Notes under the pieces: generated by a model
Told to the model about the DNA's origin: nothing
Database searches by the model: none
The model's input: the letters and a program-made list of their open reading frames with translations, nothing else
Part shown: piece by piece, positions 20,789 to 31,766 of the stretch
How positions within the stretch are numbered: the stretch's first letter is position 1
Layout of the letters: each line of letters begins with the position of its first letter
DNA from: Skeletonema tropicum
Taxonomy: Eukaryota > Bacillariophyta > Thalassiosirophyceae > Thalassiosirales > Thalassiosiraceae
Length of the DNA: 64,000 bases
NCBI GenBank assembly: GCA_037178625.1
Contig: CM074131.1
Location: 3,968,001-4,032,000 of the forward strand
Direction: 5' to 3'
Program-made: the position numbers and the translations under genes

Positions 20789-21820
20789 GTGATAATGCTC
20801 TTCATCTTGTTGCTACTACCAATATCACTAATGCAGCTATTGCTGTCACAGGCTGCTGCCTTCCTTATTAGCAATCATCGATGCGGCTGCCAAAATCCAT
20901 CGCATCGGTGTCTTGCTGTGCTAAGAGCAACATCAACATTAGATGACCCCAACATCAAACACATCAATCGACTATTGATGGATAAGAAACAAGAACTTCT
21001 CGGTGACCCTTCTAAACTTAACGAACATTCTCCTCTAAGTATAGTGCCAGCGGATAATGACCTGCGTGATAGATTTTTGTCCACTGAGCAGAGAGTGTAT
21101 GAAACGCTGCTATCATCACGGTTGGATCTGCCATTTCTGAATCGAGCAATTGTTGGTCCGAGTAAGATTGAGGGCGGAGGTCGTGGCCTCTTTGCCACAG
21201 AAGATATAAAAGAGGGAGATGTGATAACGTGCTATCCTGGAGATGCGTTGCTGTGTGAGCTACCTTCGACAGATGAGGGTGGTGATGGCGACTCTTTCGA
21301 CTTTGAAGATGATGAAAATGAAGCAGTTGACGAGGTTGTGCTTTGGGGTAAACACGTGCCCAATGGTGATAGGTGGGATGACGACACCGTCTTTGATGGA
21401 TCACAATCTAAACCTCCACTCACGTCCTATGCAGTGACGACGAACGATGTGTATTCAGTGATGGGCCATCCATCTCTAGACGACAACCCCGCTTACATTG
21501 GTCATTTTGCCAACGATGGAGCGGGGCATTTGGCGTATGAGATGCCAGATTCTCCAAGAAATATCGAGGCATCGCTGGAACTTGGATTAGACACGGAAAG
21601 TAACGAGTTTGGAGTGGAAGATAACATTGCAGCGTACGTGTTGAAATCTTTTGATGTTGCCAATGCAATGCATCAGCCTTTAGATGCTGATGAGTATCAT
21701 ATGGTAACAGTGGCGACAAGAGACATAACGAAAGGTGAAGAAATACTCGTGACATATGGACCTGACTATTGGATATCAGATTATGCAGGTCATATGGCAG
21801 ATGCCGGGGATGGTTCATGA
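20789..21820 (+). CDS. SET-domain protein, probably exported or plastid-targeted
   Basis: 343 residues. Residues 1-25 are a strong hydrophobic signal (LFILLLLPISLMQLLL) followed by SQAAAFLIS, which resembles the AAxF cleavage motif of diatom plastid presequences. The SET core is visible: IEGGGRGLFATEDIKEGDVI (about 130-150), GHFANDGAGH (about 240) in place of the usual N-H-x-C-x-P-N, and ATRDITKGEEILVTYGPDYW (about 305-325). SET proteins transfer methyl groups from S-adenosylmethionine to lysine. The presequence and small size argue for a non-histone target, possibly in the plastid; that is inference. It lies between the two copies of the inverted duplication. Confidence 0.75.
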   Translation: MIMLFILLLLPISLMQLLLSQAAAFLISNHRCGCQNPSHRCLAVLRATSTLDDPNIKHINRLLMDKKQELLGDPSKLNEHSPLSIVPADNDLRDRFLSTEQRVYETLLSSRLDLPFLNRAIVGPSKIEGGGRGLFATEDIKEGDVITCYPGDALLCELPSTDEGGDGDSFDFEDDENEAVDEVVLWGKHVPNGDRWDDDTVFDGSQSKPPLTSYAVTTNDVYSVMGHPSLDDNPAYIGHFANDGAGHLAYEMPDSPRNIEASLELGLDTESNEFGVEDNIAAYVLKSFDVANAMHQPLDADEYHMVTVATRDITKGEEILVTYGPDYWISDYAGHMADAGDGS

Positions 21821-22208
21821 TGAATTGTTAGTTGCAAATTATTTGCTAAGATGAGAAAGAGAGACAGCGATGTTGTATGATGTTGACGAGTAAATAATTA
21901 TATCAGAGAATATTAACTTCATTCAATTTGATGAGGCTAATCGAGAAATGGCACAGAAGAGTACAAATGAAATACTAAGATCGTGAAAAGGGTACTGTTA
22001 TTATTGTTATTGAGTTGTGCGCCAGTCGCGAGGAAATGGGTACAGAGGACCCATGTCAACAACAGAACCACCAGATATAATTCAAATATTTTTTGCACTA
22101 AGGTACTATCTCTTGGTAGTTGTCATCTTACCACAGACAAATGAGCCCTTGAACCAACCATTCTTATGAACATCGAAAAAGAAAGAAAAACACACAAACT
22201 ACTTCAGC
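21821..22208. other. intergenic between SET gene and duplicate copy 2
   Basis: A 388-bp convergent intergenic stretch; no feature was recognised. Confidence 0.4.
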
Positions 22209-23003
22209 TCAACTCCATTTGTCTGGCGCATGCACAATAGGTGCAACACATTCAGTAACACCCCATGTGCGGACACTTACAAGCGTGAAGATCAGATTGG
22301 CTTCGTCCCCTGTGCCAGGAGTTGGCTTGAGGTTTGGAGTGCCCTCTATCTCTAACGATACAGAAAAAATACCAACGCCTCTATGAACGAACTGATGTTG
22401 CGGATCTGCATTCACTTCTTGAACACTTCCAATTCGCGAGAAGCAAATATCACTACCGGAGGAGTCCTTGTCCTTTACAACCCAGAAGCTTGGTTTGGGC
22501 TGGTCCGCTTCATGGTGCATGATGGCCTCGATCGCTATCAAATTCCTGTTTGGGTCGTGGACGGTTCCTTCATCGGATACATCCCAGCCTGTTCCAACCT
22601 TCACATACGATTTAATCTTATTGTATGTCGGTTCCGGAAGATAAACATATACCCATGAAGATCCGTAGCCTTTCAGCATCGGCTGTCCGTGTTTGTGTAC
22701 GAGCTTCGGTGCGAGGTCAATACAAACATCCATACTCATGTATGCGAGATCACAAGGATCGCCGTTGACATCATACGTAAACTCTAGCTCGCCAGTCCAC
22801 ATCTGACCACGGCCGCCTGGATGAGTAAGGTCTTTATTGAAGAATCTCACCCTCGGATCAGGCCGTTGATGGCCGAAGTGGTCCTGCAGGTTATCAAATA
22901 CATGGCGGAGTGCCTTGGCTTCTTTCTCAGGCACCAAGTTGCCCCTCCACCGCACCATGTCTACCGGGTGCGGATGGGCAAGTCCATCCTCATCTCTCTG
23001 CAT
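22209..23003 (-). CDS. unknown protein, copy 2 of the inverted gene duplication (N-terminus altered)
   Basis: 264 residues from the first ATG of the frame (MQRDEDGLAHPHPVDMVRW). Beyond that it matches the copy at 18579-19580 almost residue for residue, with scattered changes such as HHEEDQ to HHEADQ, PQRQF to PQHQF and NFKP to NLKP. Upstream, the other frame still encodes a version of the copy 1 N-terminus (GITPIPNFAAHNEREEHAE), so an indel has put the original start out of frame. One HPHPVD unit is also missing. The shorter product may still be made. Nucleotide identity stops shortly after the stop codon. It could be functional, silenced or a young pseudogene. Confidence 0.65.
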   Translation of the reverse strand: MQRDEDGLAHPHPVDMVRWRGNLVPEKEAKALRHVFDNLQDHFGHQRPDPRVRFFNKDLTHPGGRGQMWTGELEFTYDVNGDPCDLAYMSMDVCIDLAPKLVHKHGQPMLKGYGSSWVYVYLPEPTYNKIKSYVKVGTGWDVSDEGTVHDPNRNLIAIEAIMHHEADQPKPSFWVVKDKDSSGSDICFSRIGSVQEVNADPQHQFVHRGVGIFSVSLEIEGTPNLKPTPGTGDEANLIFTLVSVRTWGVTECVAPIVHAPDKWS

Positions 23004-23771
23004 GCTCCTCTCGCTCGTTGTGTGCGGCAAAGTTTGGGATTGGGGTGATACCAGTTTTATTGACAACCTTGTTGGAATGCCACACCATACACCATCTCCC
23101 TACGTATCACTGGTATGATTCTTTCGAAATGCACTCACAACTAACAAGATCGACCATTCTTCGACAGAAGTAGGTATAAGTAGTGTTGGAAGCGGGACTA
23201 AATAAATAAATGTCAGAAAGAGAGTCCCCCGCTGTTCTTGTGAGGGCTTTCAGACATTGTTTTCAACCAGACTCGAAAGAAAATTCCTTTCACTGCGGTA
23301 CCCACCTGAATAAAGCCTGCTGATTTCATTCCCACAAGATACTTGGGTTTGTCTCATTTCTTGCTTTCCGTGTATCTTCCTCACTTCGTCACACTATGTA
23401 GTACCTACGATACAGATTGAACAGAAATTTTAAAGTACGGCATCAGTGACTAAAATAATCTACTCCTATCTAACTTTCACCTTGTACTTTGTCAACTTTG
23501 CTCATTAGAGGTGGTTTCACGAGCACGAGACAACTCTCCAGAACCTTTGGATCCCAAGATGAATATATCTTTTATCCTGCGTTTGAACAAATTCGTCTCG
23601 ATCTCCATTATTAGATTGCATCGGAACTCCCAGGGCCGCTAAATTGTAACCATCCTTCATTCACAATCGATTCATTAGATGGCTTCAACATTGATACTTA
23701 CATGAGTTTGATTTAATTTAATGCAACATACAGCTATATTGGTCAGGGGGGATACCGTAAACGTAAACAAA
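23004..23771. other. intergenic, short shared motif only
   Basis: Contains the out-of-frame remains of the copy 2 N-terminus (to about 23070) and AACAGAAATTTTAAAGTACG at 23420-23439, identical to 4246-4265. No other feature was seen. Confidence 0.4.
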
Positions 23772-25651
23772 CTACCCACAATGCTTGTGATCCAAAAGAA
23801 TCAATCCAAGAGGAATAGTCCCAAGAATAATCGAAAACAACATCAAGACGCGATCGTCACGTCCTTTCATAGCTGCCTCCATACGAGGAGCAGTCTCGCA
23901 GGCTGCGATATTGATGTAGACACCGCCAGCCATCGCAAGAATTACACCTGTGGCAGTATCACTAGGATTCGTTGCAAGGAAGACTATACCTCCAAGGCAC
24001 ACAGTGAGTCCAGACAAAAAGTTGAACGCAAGTGCCTTCCCTACAGTCAATCCGCCAAACTTTGTGAGAACAATAAAGTCGGCCAGCTCTTGGGCTATCT
24101 CATGGAATAGAGTTACCAACATGATAGAAATCGCTACTGCCACGGAACAGGAACGAAAGGCAGCGGCAATGAAGAACCCATCCGCAAAGTTATGGAAGCT
24201 ATCCCCCAGGAGGATCGATGCGCAGAGCTGCTTGTTGACGACTGGTCTAGATTCATTGGGTGTATCATTGGTTGTATCAGCTTGACTCCTGCTTGTCTCT
24301 TCCAATGGAGAACTACTATCTTCAGCAGCAACAGCAATACCAACCTCGACATCATCGCCAGGTTGTTTGTCGTTGCTAACGCAACTTCCGCAATCATCCT
24401 CATCATTCACGATGGCAACACTCCCCTGCTTTTCGCCCTCTTCTTCCATCGGATCCGAATGGTGAAAGAGAATAGCAAATACGAATGGGAGGAGGAATCC
24501 TCCCAACACAGAACAGCCGAATTTGGCAGCGGCACTACCCTCACCTGCATGACTATCTTCCTCCTCCAAATGACGATGTCCATGGCCCTCATGATCATCA
24601 TGTCCATCCTCCTCGCCTGAATGATCATCATGACTTGCATGCCCCTCACCAGAAAGATAAATGACACTCTCCGGCAATACCAAGAATACCGCAGTTGCCA
24701 CGAGGGCGCCAACAGCAAAACCCGGGATGACAATATCATATAACTTGCCATGTCCACGAGCAGCGGGTGAAGAATCAACTGGACGATTTTGGAGTTTAAG
24801 AACACCTCGGTACATGGCTGGTAGGACAAGGATGAGTACTCCGGAAAAGGTGGCAAGATTCACGAGCAGTGTGGCTCCAATGACAGCTCCCCATGGTTCA
24901 CTACTAGCCTTGGATTCATTGGCGGCAGTGGCAGTGAACTCGTCTTCGTGTTCGTGTGCTGCATGAGCGTGACCGCTGTGATCATCGTGAGTTTCATGGT
25001 CGTCATGATCATCATGCTCTTCACCTGCGTGCTTATGCTCATCTTCATGGTCGTCGTGATCATCATGGTCGTCGTGATCATCTTCATGATCGTCATGATC
25101 ATCATGGCCATCAGTTTTTTCAGTAGCGGCATGATCATCCTCTTCTTCGTGATCATGATCTTCCTCTTCGTGGTCATGGTCATGGTCTTCCTCAGCAACA
25201 GCGGCGGCGGCGGCTTCAGTAACTTCATCATGATCATGATCCTCTCCTTCGTGGTCGTGATCATCCTCCTCTTCCACCTCTTGTAGTACCCTGCTGCCAA
25301 TGACAGCATCAGTAGATGAGGGGGCAATCACTATTTTATATTCCTTTCTTTATCATCGTGTCCCCAAAGAGAGGCAGACGACAAAATGGCACCATCCAGA
25401 TTTCGGTGGGTTGACTTTACGGCTTTGATTCTTCCAGTTGAAGAGGCAGACTGCGCTCCGGAGATGATGATGGAAGCAGAGACAGAAGCAGATGGATTGA
25501 TGGTTGATAGGGTGAGGATGAAGGCAGCAGCCAAAAAGGAGTGGCTACTGCCGATGATGGATTTACGACCACCTCGCACTTGACGTTTGTTGGACGATGA
25601 TGATGCTGTATTGCTGCTGCTGGCAGGTAGGGTGATGCAGGGGTAGTTCAT
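23772..25651 (-). CDS. ZIP-family metal transporter with long His/Asp-rich loop
   Basis: The main exon (25330-23772) has an N-terminal region very rich in HDHDE and DDHDDHE, then TM1 (VIGATLLVNLATFSGVLILV), TM2-3, a second His-rich loop, and the ZIP signature segments GDSFHNFADGFFIAAAF and LFHEIAQELADFIVL. His, Asp and Glu in those two helices bind the metal in ZIP transporters, which bring zinc, iron or manganese into the cytosol. The HEIAQELAD form is like the LIV-1 branch (usual HExPHExGD) with Ala in place of Pro. The main frame lacks an ATG. An upstream exon from the ATG at 25651 (MNYPCITLPASSS) contains a signal-peptide-like stretch (SFLAAAFILTLSTINPSAS). The intron joining them is unresolved; a GTAAAG donor at 25420 is one candidate. 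Ends HKHCG at 23772. Confidence 0.8.
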
Positions 25652-28600
25652 GGTGTAGAGAGTGTAGGCAGGTGGTTTGATGGTGGTTTGCTGTGGTGGT
25701 GGTTTGACGGAATAGTAGCCCAAAATTTTAGTGTGTTTTGCCAACGGGGACGATTTGTGGTGGAGCAGCGTGTTCCTGCATGCAAGTAGACAGTGGTCGT
25801 TTGGTGATGACGGACGTCGTCTTGCGTTGTTATTTAATCCGCCCTTTCTCGAAGGACATCTAATCTGTCTGCCATCTGTCTCATTCTTTCGATTTAGCCA
25901 ATGCGCGAAATTCTTGTCTCGGAAAGACAATCACGAGTACTGTATGAAAGAGGCTTTTTGATGTGATGCAAAAAGAACAGCAATACTGTTCTAGTACACA
26001 TTTGTGAGTACCGTGGCGCATAATAAGACATTTTCGCAACATGACGTCATGTGCAAAATAATCTGCGGCCGGCTCCCTCCGCCACATTTCCTTTCATCAT
26101 GAATTGACATGAACCTTTGAAGTAGGATGTCGAATAGAGGTATTACCTACTTGGCCAACCTCAAGTATTACTCGCTCGTGATCTTTGAAGCAATATAATA
26201 GGCATACGGAGAATGACTCACCAGGTCTACGAAATGCTGCCTGCTGCATGAGCTCTTCCTCGTGCTGCAAGCAAATCCACTCGATCGAAGAGCCACGCAG
26301 CACTCAACCTACTTACAGGCAAGAACCCTCAAGGAATTACTGCAGCCTTCAAGTCAGAAATCCTTCCAAATTCTGTGTCAACTTTGTGTCGCTTACCATG
26401 TTGCACCATATGGAACTAAGTCGAGCAACTTGAGTTGGGAATGTTCATTTCAAGCATAGATACGCTCATATTCATACACACCTGTGTTCGATGATATTTG
26501 CACTGCATGGTTTCACTTCTTCATGAGCGGAGCAAACATGGGCGGCAGCCGCCTCATCCATCATCGTAAAAGTGCATGACGGTAAGTAGTCATCTTCTCG
26601 GAGGAAAGTAATTTTAATTTTAACGAAGATATGTGCGGTCCAATTCCAATGAGATTTCTGCTCCGTCTTCGTGACCATGACTACAAAGCCCTCCCCAGCA
26701 TCGAACCAAATCCACTGATCTCATTGTAAGACGAATTGGCGTACTTATCTGAAGTGAAGGCACTGTTATCATCACGGGGTGTGGATGTGGATGGTGGGTG
26801 GCTGGCTTGCAAACTGCAACCCACACCAGCGAGAGCCTTTCTTTTTCTTTCCTTCATTGCTGGACAGACTCAGCGCGTCACGCTTCGAGTCCTCATGAAG
26901 ATTCTTTCCCTAAAACACTCTCCGCGCTTCATCAAATGGTCCCCACAAATCAAGACCACGCAGTAAAAAGTACCTCTCTGGAAGTACCGTAAGAGAGAGT
27001 AAGCCGTCTATCGAAGCAGCAGACAATGACATCAACGCAATCATCAGCTTTGAGGCTAGCCCCATTTGTCATTCCCGTGGCGACAACTCTTCCTGCCAAC
27101 ATTTTATACAAATCAATTGGCAGCGGCGAAAGGTTCTTGTTCATAATGCTACTGCATTCACTCACTGTTGTGTCGCTTTCTACCAGCCTTCTCATGGTAG
27201 CACTCAAGAACAGGGCTTGATGTTGCGTTCGTCGATTAAATTTGCTACTCTGACTGGTCATCGAACGAGTTTGGAGAACGAAGCTATGGATATAATTAGC
27301 ATGTTATTAAATTAATACATTTACTGCCGAGACAATAATCATGAGAATACATCCGCTCTCTTCTTGATGAAACCAATGCTGCTCTCACATGCTCTTATCT
27401 CGATATCTTCTCCTACTCTACAGGCGCAACGAGCTGAGTGAGCTTGATAATATCTACAGCATGAACATAAGCATCAAGTACTGTTTCGTATATCACAGCA
27501 TCGCATGAACTTTGCACTTCACCACTCACAACCAGCTTATCTGAGCATTTTGCACTTCAAACTAACGTCTCCTTTGAAATTGAAAGAAATGCCGACTCAA
27601 TAGCAGCACGTCGTTCTCGGCAACCAACCGGCCGATTCGACCCATTCCACTTGCAGTCCCCTTGCCAAAGACCTAATAGACAAGGCTGGAGGCGCCGCGG
27701 GGCCGGAGCCTTCGAATTGTGCGACCATAATCACTACACAATACGAGGTGCGAGGAGAGGTGATAGGTATGCCGAGTCGAACGTGTCTAATGTCAATTGT
27801 GCATCCCCTATGAATCGTCGTAATGCCGCCTCAATGCCCAGCACCCCTCTCTTCCAACAGTGATTAATACTGTTGAGTCTTTCTCGGGGTAGAAGTAGAA
27901 AGCAGTAACTGGATCCACCTCGAGAGCACTGGCTATGCGAATTGGGCTGTTCAAACTACTCCCCGTGGTTTGGTGCAATCTAGTTGTTGCAGTTCTTTTG
28001 GAGTCGTCCAATGATTTAGACTCGGTAGATCTTCTTTTGATTCGCAAGAAGAATTGAGGGCGATTGCATCGCCGAGAAAGATCACGAGGAGGCCACTCTG
28101 CGAGTGTGGAAGATAACGTGGGAGAATGAAGTTGCAGAAATGACCAATCTCATTAAATTGGCTCCCAAAGCTGACAAATTGGGAGAAGATTGAAGGTGTG
28201 CAGGGGGAAAATTGAGATGAATGATAGAGGAATAATTCACAAAGTCTTTCATTCACTTTCACAACAATGACAAAGTATATTCTGTCTGAGGATCATTTTA
28301 TGCCTTGTCTTGCCTCTCTTTGGACGAGTTGAAAATTTTATTTGACACATCAATAGTGAGCGCGCTCTCACAAAACTCACACAGATGTAGCTTGATAACC
28401 ATGTCAGCACACCCCACTACTACAGCCCATAAATACATATTCGACAAAAAAGGCAAGCGGGTTTGCCAAACTAAACACTAACCGAATATAGTTATTCGTT
28501 GGTTGACTTATTTATATCTATTCAACATGGAGTTATCTTCAATCGTTCCTGGGTGATTTTCCACATATTTACTAGATAAAATCACTATAGCTGTCTTAAA

Positions 28601-30688
28601 TCACGGACCCTACGGGGTAGCGTATGTACGTAGGAATAGTATGTAGCTCCATCCGGCACTTGAGAAGGTCAGAAGAGCCCCCAAATGTGTTTTTGGCCAC
28701 CACCAAAAAGTTCCACCACCGCGACAATCCACCACGCCATGGCACCATTTCCGCCATAAAAGTGCCATAACATAAAAAATCACACCTCCTCCATTACATC
28801 CACAGTAGGTTGGGTATGGTAGTCCATGAATAGCTTAGAACACAAGCAATCCAAAGCCGAGCCTACCCAACTTAGTTATTAAAGAGCAGAGACGCAAATC
28901 AAAATGCCGCTATAGCAGCGCAAATTACCATCATCGTAGCATCATCGTCCAATTCCACTCAATATGAATGGTACAATCGGCCTCTCTCCATCAACCCTCG
29001 CCGCCGCTTATACATATAGACATTGGGTGTCGGTGTGATTCATTGTTAGTGACTTCATATGGCCATAGCACTCCGTCAGGCACCATGTTGCTGCTGCACA
29101 TCACATCATCGATTACACACAAATGTCACCCATTTCATTGCTCTATTCCGACCTCTGATCATGACGAGACAACTAAACACGACAGGAGAGCTCTCAATAA
29201 TATGGAAGGATCGCTTTGTGCCATGGAGCTGTTAAGGAGATCCGATTTCACTGACTACACTACCAACGGCGAACTCAGCCTTGGTATCACCATAGCCCAA
29301 CACATGGCCATTCCTCGAACAAACTGCAATGGTTTCGTTGTTCAATCCAACCTCACCATCCGACAACAAAGGCACAGCAACTATTGCATTTGATTGGAGA
29401 GACAGGGTCATAGTTGTGTGACTTGAAGTTCAATCAGGGTGGAATAAGTGCACATATTGTCTCCGAAGAAGGCTGTTGTTATGGCGCTACATTGCTCTGA
29501 ATAGATCGGAGTGGAATCTTCAGTGACTTGTTATGATTCTCCAGTTTCAATGAAGTAATGGTTGACGGATAAAGCTGCATATGGTCACTGCTGACATCGT
29601 TGGAATGCACAAAGTGTATTCTCTTGTAGGAGATAGGTGTTCAAACACAAGTGTTTGTGTTGAATGACAGGGATCTGTGGGCCTCAAAACGAATTATTAT
29701 GCAACAAAAAGATATACACATTCATAACATAACTGTATAATCGTTATTTTAACAGTGTTTGGTGTCGATAGTGCTGAAATATTTGTTATAGCACCATCGT
29801 TCATTGATCACGGAGGAGATGAGGATAAACATCCATGTGCACTGATTGGCTTTTATTTTGCATCAAATGTAAAAATCGGTACATATCAAGTCACTTCATA
29901 CATTCATATATATCCATATAAATACCCCGAGCATTACATCTTTTATATAATAACACCATGCCTCTAGTAAAGTACGATGATCGGGCGGAAATCCCATGGT
30001 GACGATGTGCTCGATGATCGTTGGCGCCACTTTGGTACCGCTTCTTGGACGATTCCTACGTACACTAAAAAATCTACCCGTATGAATTAGTACAAAAACA
30101 AGGGGGGCCGCGACCTTAAGACAGATAAGTAAAATCGCCCCAACACCCCCTCTGACCCATGCATTCTACCACGTCAGGATGAATACAGCAGTTACAATGT
30201 TGACCAGTGGCTCAAATGAAAGCTCTTTATATATGCTGTCATTATATGGCCGATGATTGTGGTGCTACGCCAAGAATGATGCATATCGGGGCCGCAACAG
30301 TAAAAATGTCGAAGATAGGGAGGAGTTTTGTGAGACGGCCTCGCTCATCTTGCTAGCTTCTGCTTCTTATTTTTGTCTCAAATAAGTTCCACGTGGACAA
30401 ATTGAGATGTCTCAATTTTTGGCGCCGCTAGCATGGACGCTTTCAAAAAGCTTCTACATATTCGCCTACGGATAGAGGGGGCTAGCCTATCTGTTGACCC
30501 CAGGGTCCCCCCATCAGAAGGGGGACGCCTGGTTAGCTAAATGATTTTTTCTAAAAGTTGGCCACTCAATTTCGGGGGGCTCCCCGTGTGGTACCCCTTT
30601 TCCAAAGGCCTAGTCTGTGAACTGTGGACAAGTAATACAACTCACGGTGATGTTGTGAGTCCGTCGATACAATACAGGCACCTGCGAA
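25652..30688. other. 5 kb gene-poor region
   Basis: No reliable coding gene. Frames such as 28968-29393 (+) and 26950-27261 (-) lack recognisable domains. The region includes the BTB 3'-flank relic at 27317 and two copies of the 11-mer ATTCCTACGTA (28627, inverted, and 30052). Composition is mixed, with no rRNA or tRNA signature. Confidence 0.45.
27317..27420 (+). repeat. relic similar to the 3' flank of the BTB gene
   Basis: ACATTTACTGCCGAGACAAT and the following 80 bp (AATCATGAGAATAC, CAACATGC-like and CTGCTCTCACATG segments) match 46626-46725, directly after the stop of the BTB-type gene at 45130, with small changes. No BTB coding sequence was recognised upstream, so this is a fragment left by a duplication or a shared repeat. 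Confidence 0.6.
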
Positions 30689-31210
30689 ATGCATCTGCGA
30701 AACTTTTTCAACAAAGGTCGATCAGCTCATCGCATCGTAGACTTCCCCACTCACCGGCACCGATCCAGAAGATCGGTACAGTTTGCCGAAATAATGACAG
30801 ATATTCGCATTGTTGACCGTCACGAGAACGACGAAAACGTTGATCGGCACGATCTCTGGTACAGCAACATGGACTATTCCCGCATGAGGCTTGCCCTGAA
30901 GAATTCCATCTTTGAGGTTCGAGCGATGGCCTCAGCTGGAGTTCCTGTTAGTTACTCTGCCTTTGGAGCTGGCCATGACTGCTTGGTTGGCATCGAGCAT
31001 CTTCTCACTCCAGCGACTGTTCTCGACGTTAAGACCTGTAGACGACGATGCACCCACGCGGTCCTTCGACAACAAGCGAGGCAAGCACTGAATGCATCTG
31101 ACACATGTGGATGGGATGATATCGCAATTGCTTCACTAGTTGAGACGAGAAGGACTGCCTTCAGAGCACGGCAGCTTGGCAATGGCAAGCTTCACCGTGA
31201 ATCCATCTGA
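30689..31210 (+). CDS. small diatom-family protein (WYS motif), function unknown
   Basis: 173 residues. After a basic Arg/His-rich head comes SVQFAEIMTDIRIVDR, then DRHDLWYSNMDYSRMRLALK, HDCLVGIEHLLTP and TCRRRCTHAVLRQQARQ. Many small diatom proteins share this order: a V-x-F strand, a W-Y-S-x-x-(D/E)-Y motif, a G-h-E block and a basic helix near the end. No catalytic role is established for them. The start at 30689 is the first ATG of the frame. An overlapping frame at 30541-30816 is a shadow. The conserved block order makes it a real gene. It stands alone, 550 bp from the large minus-strand signalling gene. Confidence 0.7.
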   Translation: MHLRNFFNKGRSAHRIVDFPTHRHRSRRSVQFAEIMTDIRIVDRHENDENVDRHDLWYSNMDYSRMRLALKNSIFEVRAMASAGVPVSYSAFGAGHDCLVGIEHLLTPATVLDVKTCRRRCTHAVLRQQARQALNASDTCGWDDIAIASLVETRRTAFRARQLGNGKLHRESI

Positions 31211-31766
31211 AGGCTGCAGCAGAATGATAGAGACAATATTGATTTCATAGTGTAAATTAACAATAGCTTAGACAGAATCTTCTGGTCATGCTCAGACATG
31301 AACTTCTTCTCTAGTAATAATCAAATACCAATGTGAACAATACCAATGTGGACGAACCCTCACAAACACTGGGTGCCTCGGCTTCCCAGAAGTAAGTAGA
31401 GGAATATTCTGTGTGCTTGAACCGTTGGAGGAACTGATTTCACCGATTACAATACTTTCGTTATTCCATACTACACACAAGATGTGCACTTGGCAGATGC
31501 TGAAGCTGTATATGATGGAACGGACGTGCAACATGTTGGAGCACATAATATCTATCGTACGTTATACAGTGATTATTTGATAGCAGTAATCTCGAAGACC
31601 CATCACATTGTGCTGACAGGGTGCTCTGCAGGTGCTACTCCACGTCAGATATGATCGCGCCAACTACTTCTGTGCAGCAGGATGCAGCGACGAAAACGTC
31701 TGTGACGAATATTCCATATCCATATAGCTGTAACCGACCCTACCTCCGTCACGGCGGAAGACGAGT
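31211..31766. other. intergenic between convergent genes
   Basis: About 550 bp; no gene, RNA or repeat was recognised. Confidence 0.4.

Noticed and set aside
24900..25330. Met/Thr/Ile-rich and Val/Ile-rich frames opposite the ZIP gene
   Set aside because: Shadows of the His/Asp codon repeats; composition is explained by the repeat read in other frames.
28968..29393. 141-residue plus-strand ORF
   Set aside because: No recognisable domain, no conserved block order, and it lies in a long gene-poor region.
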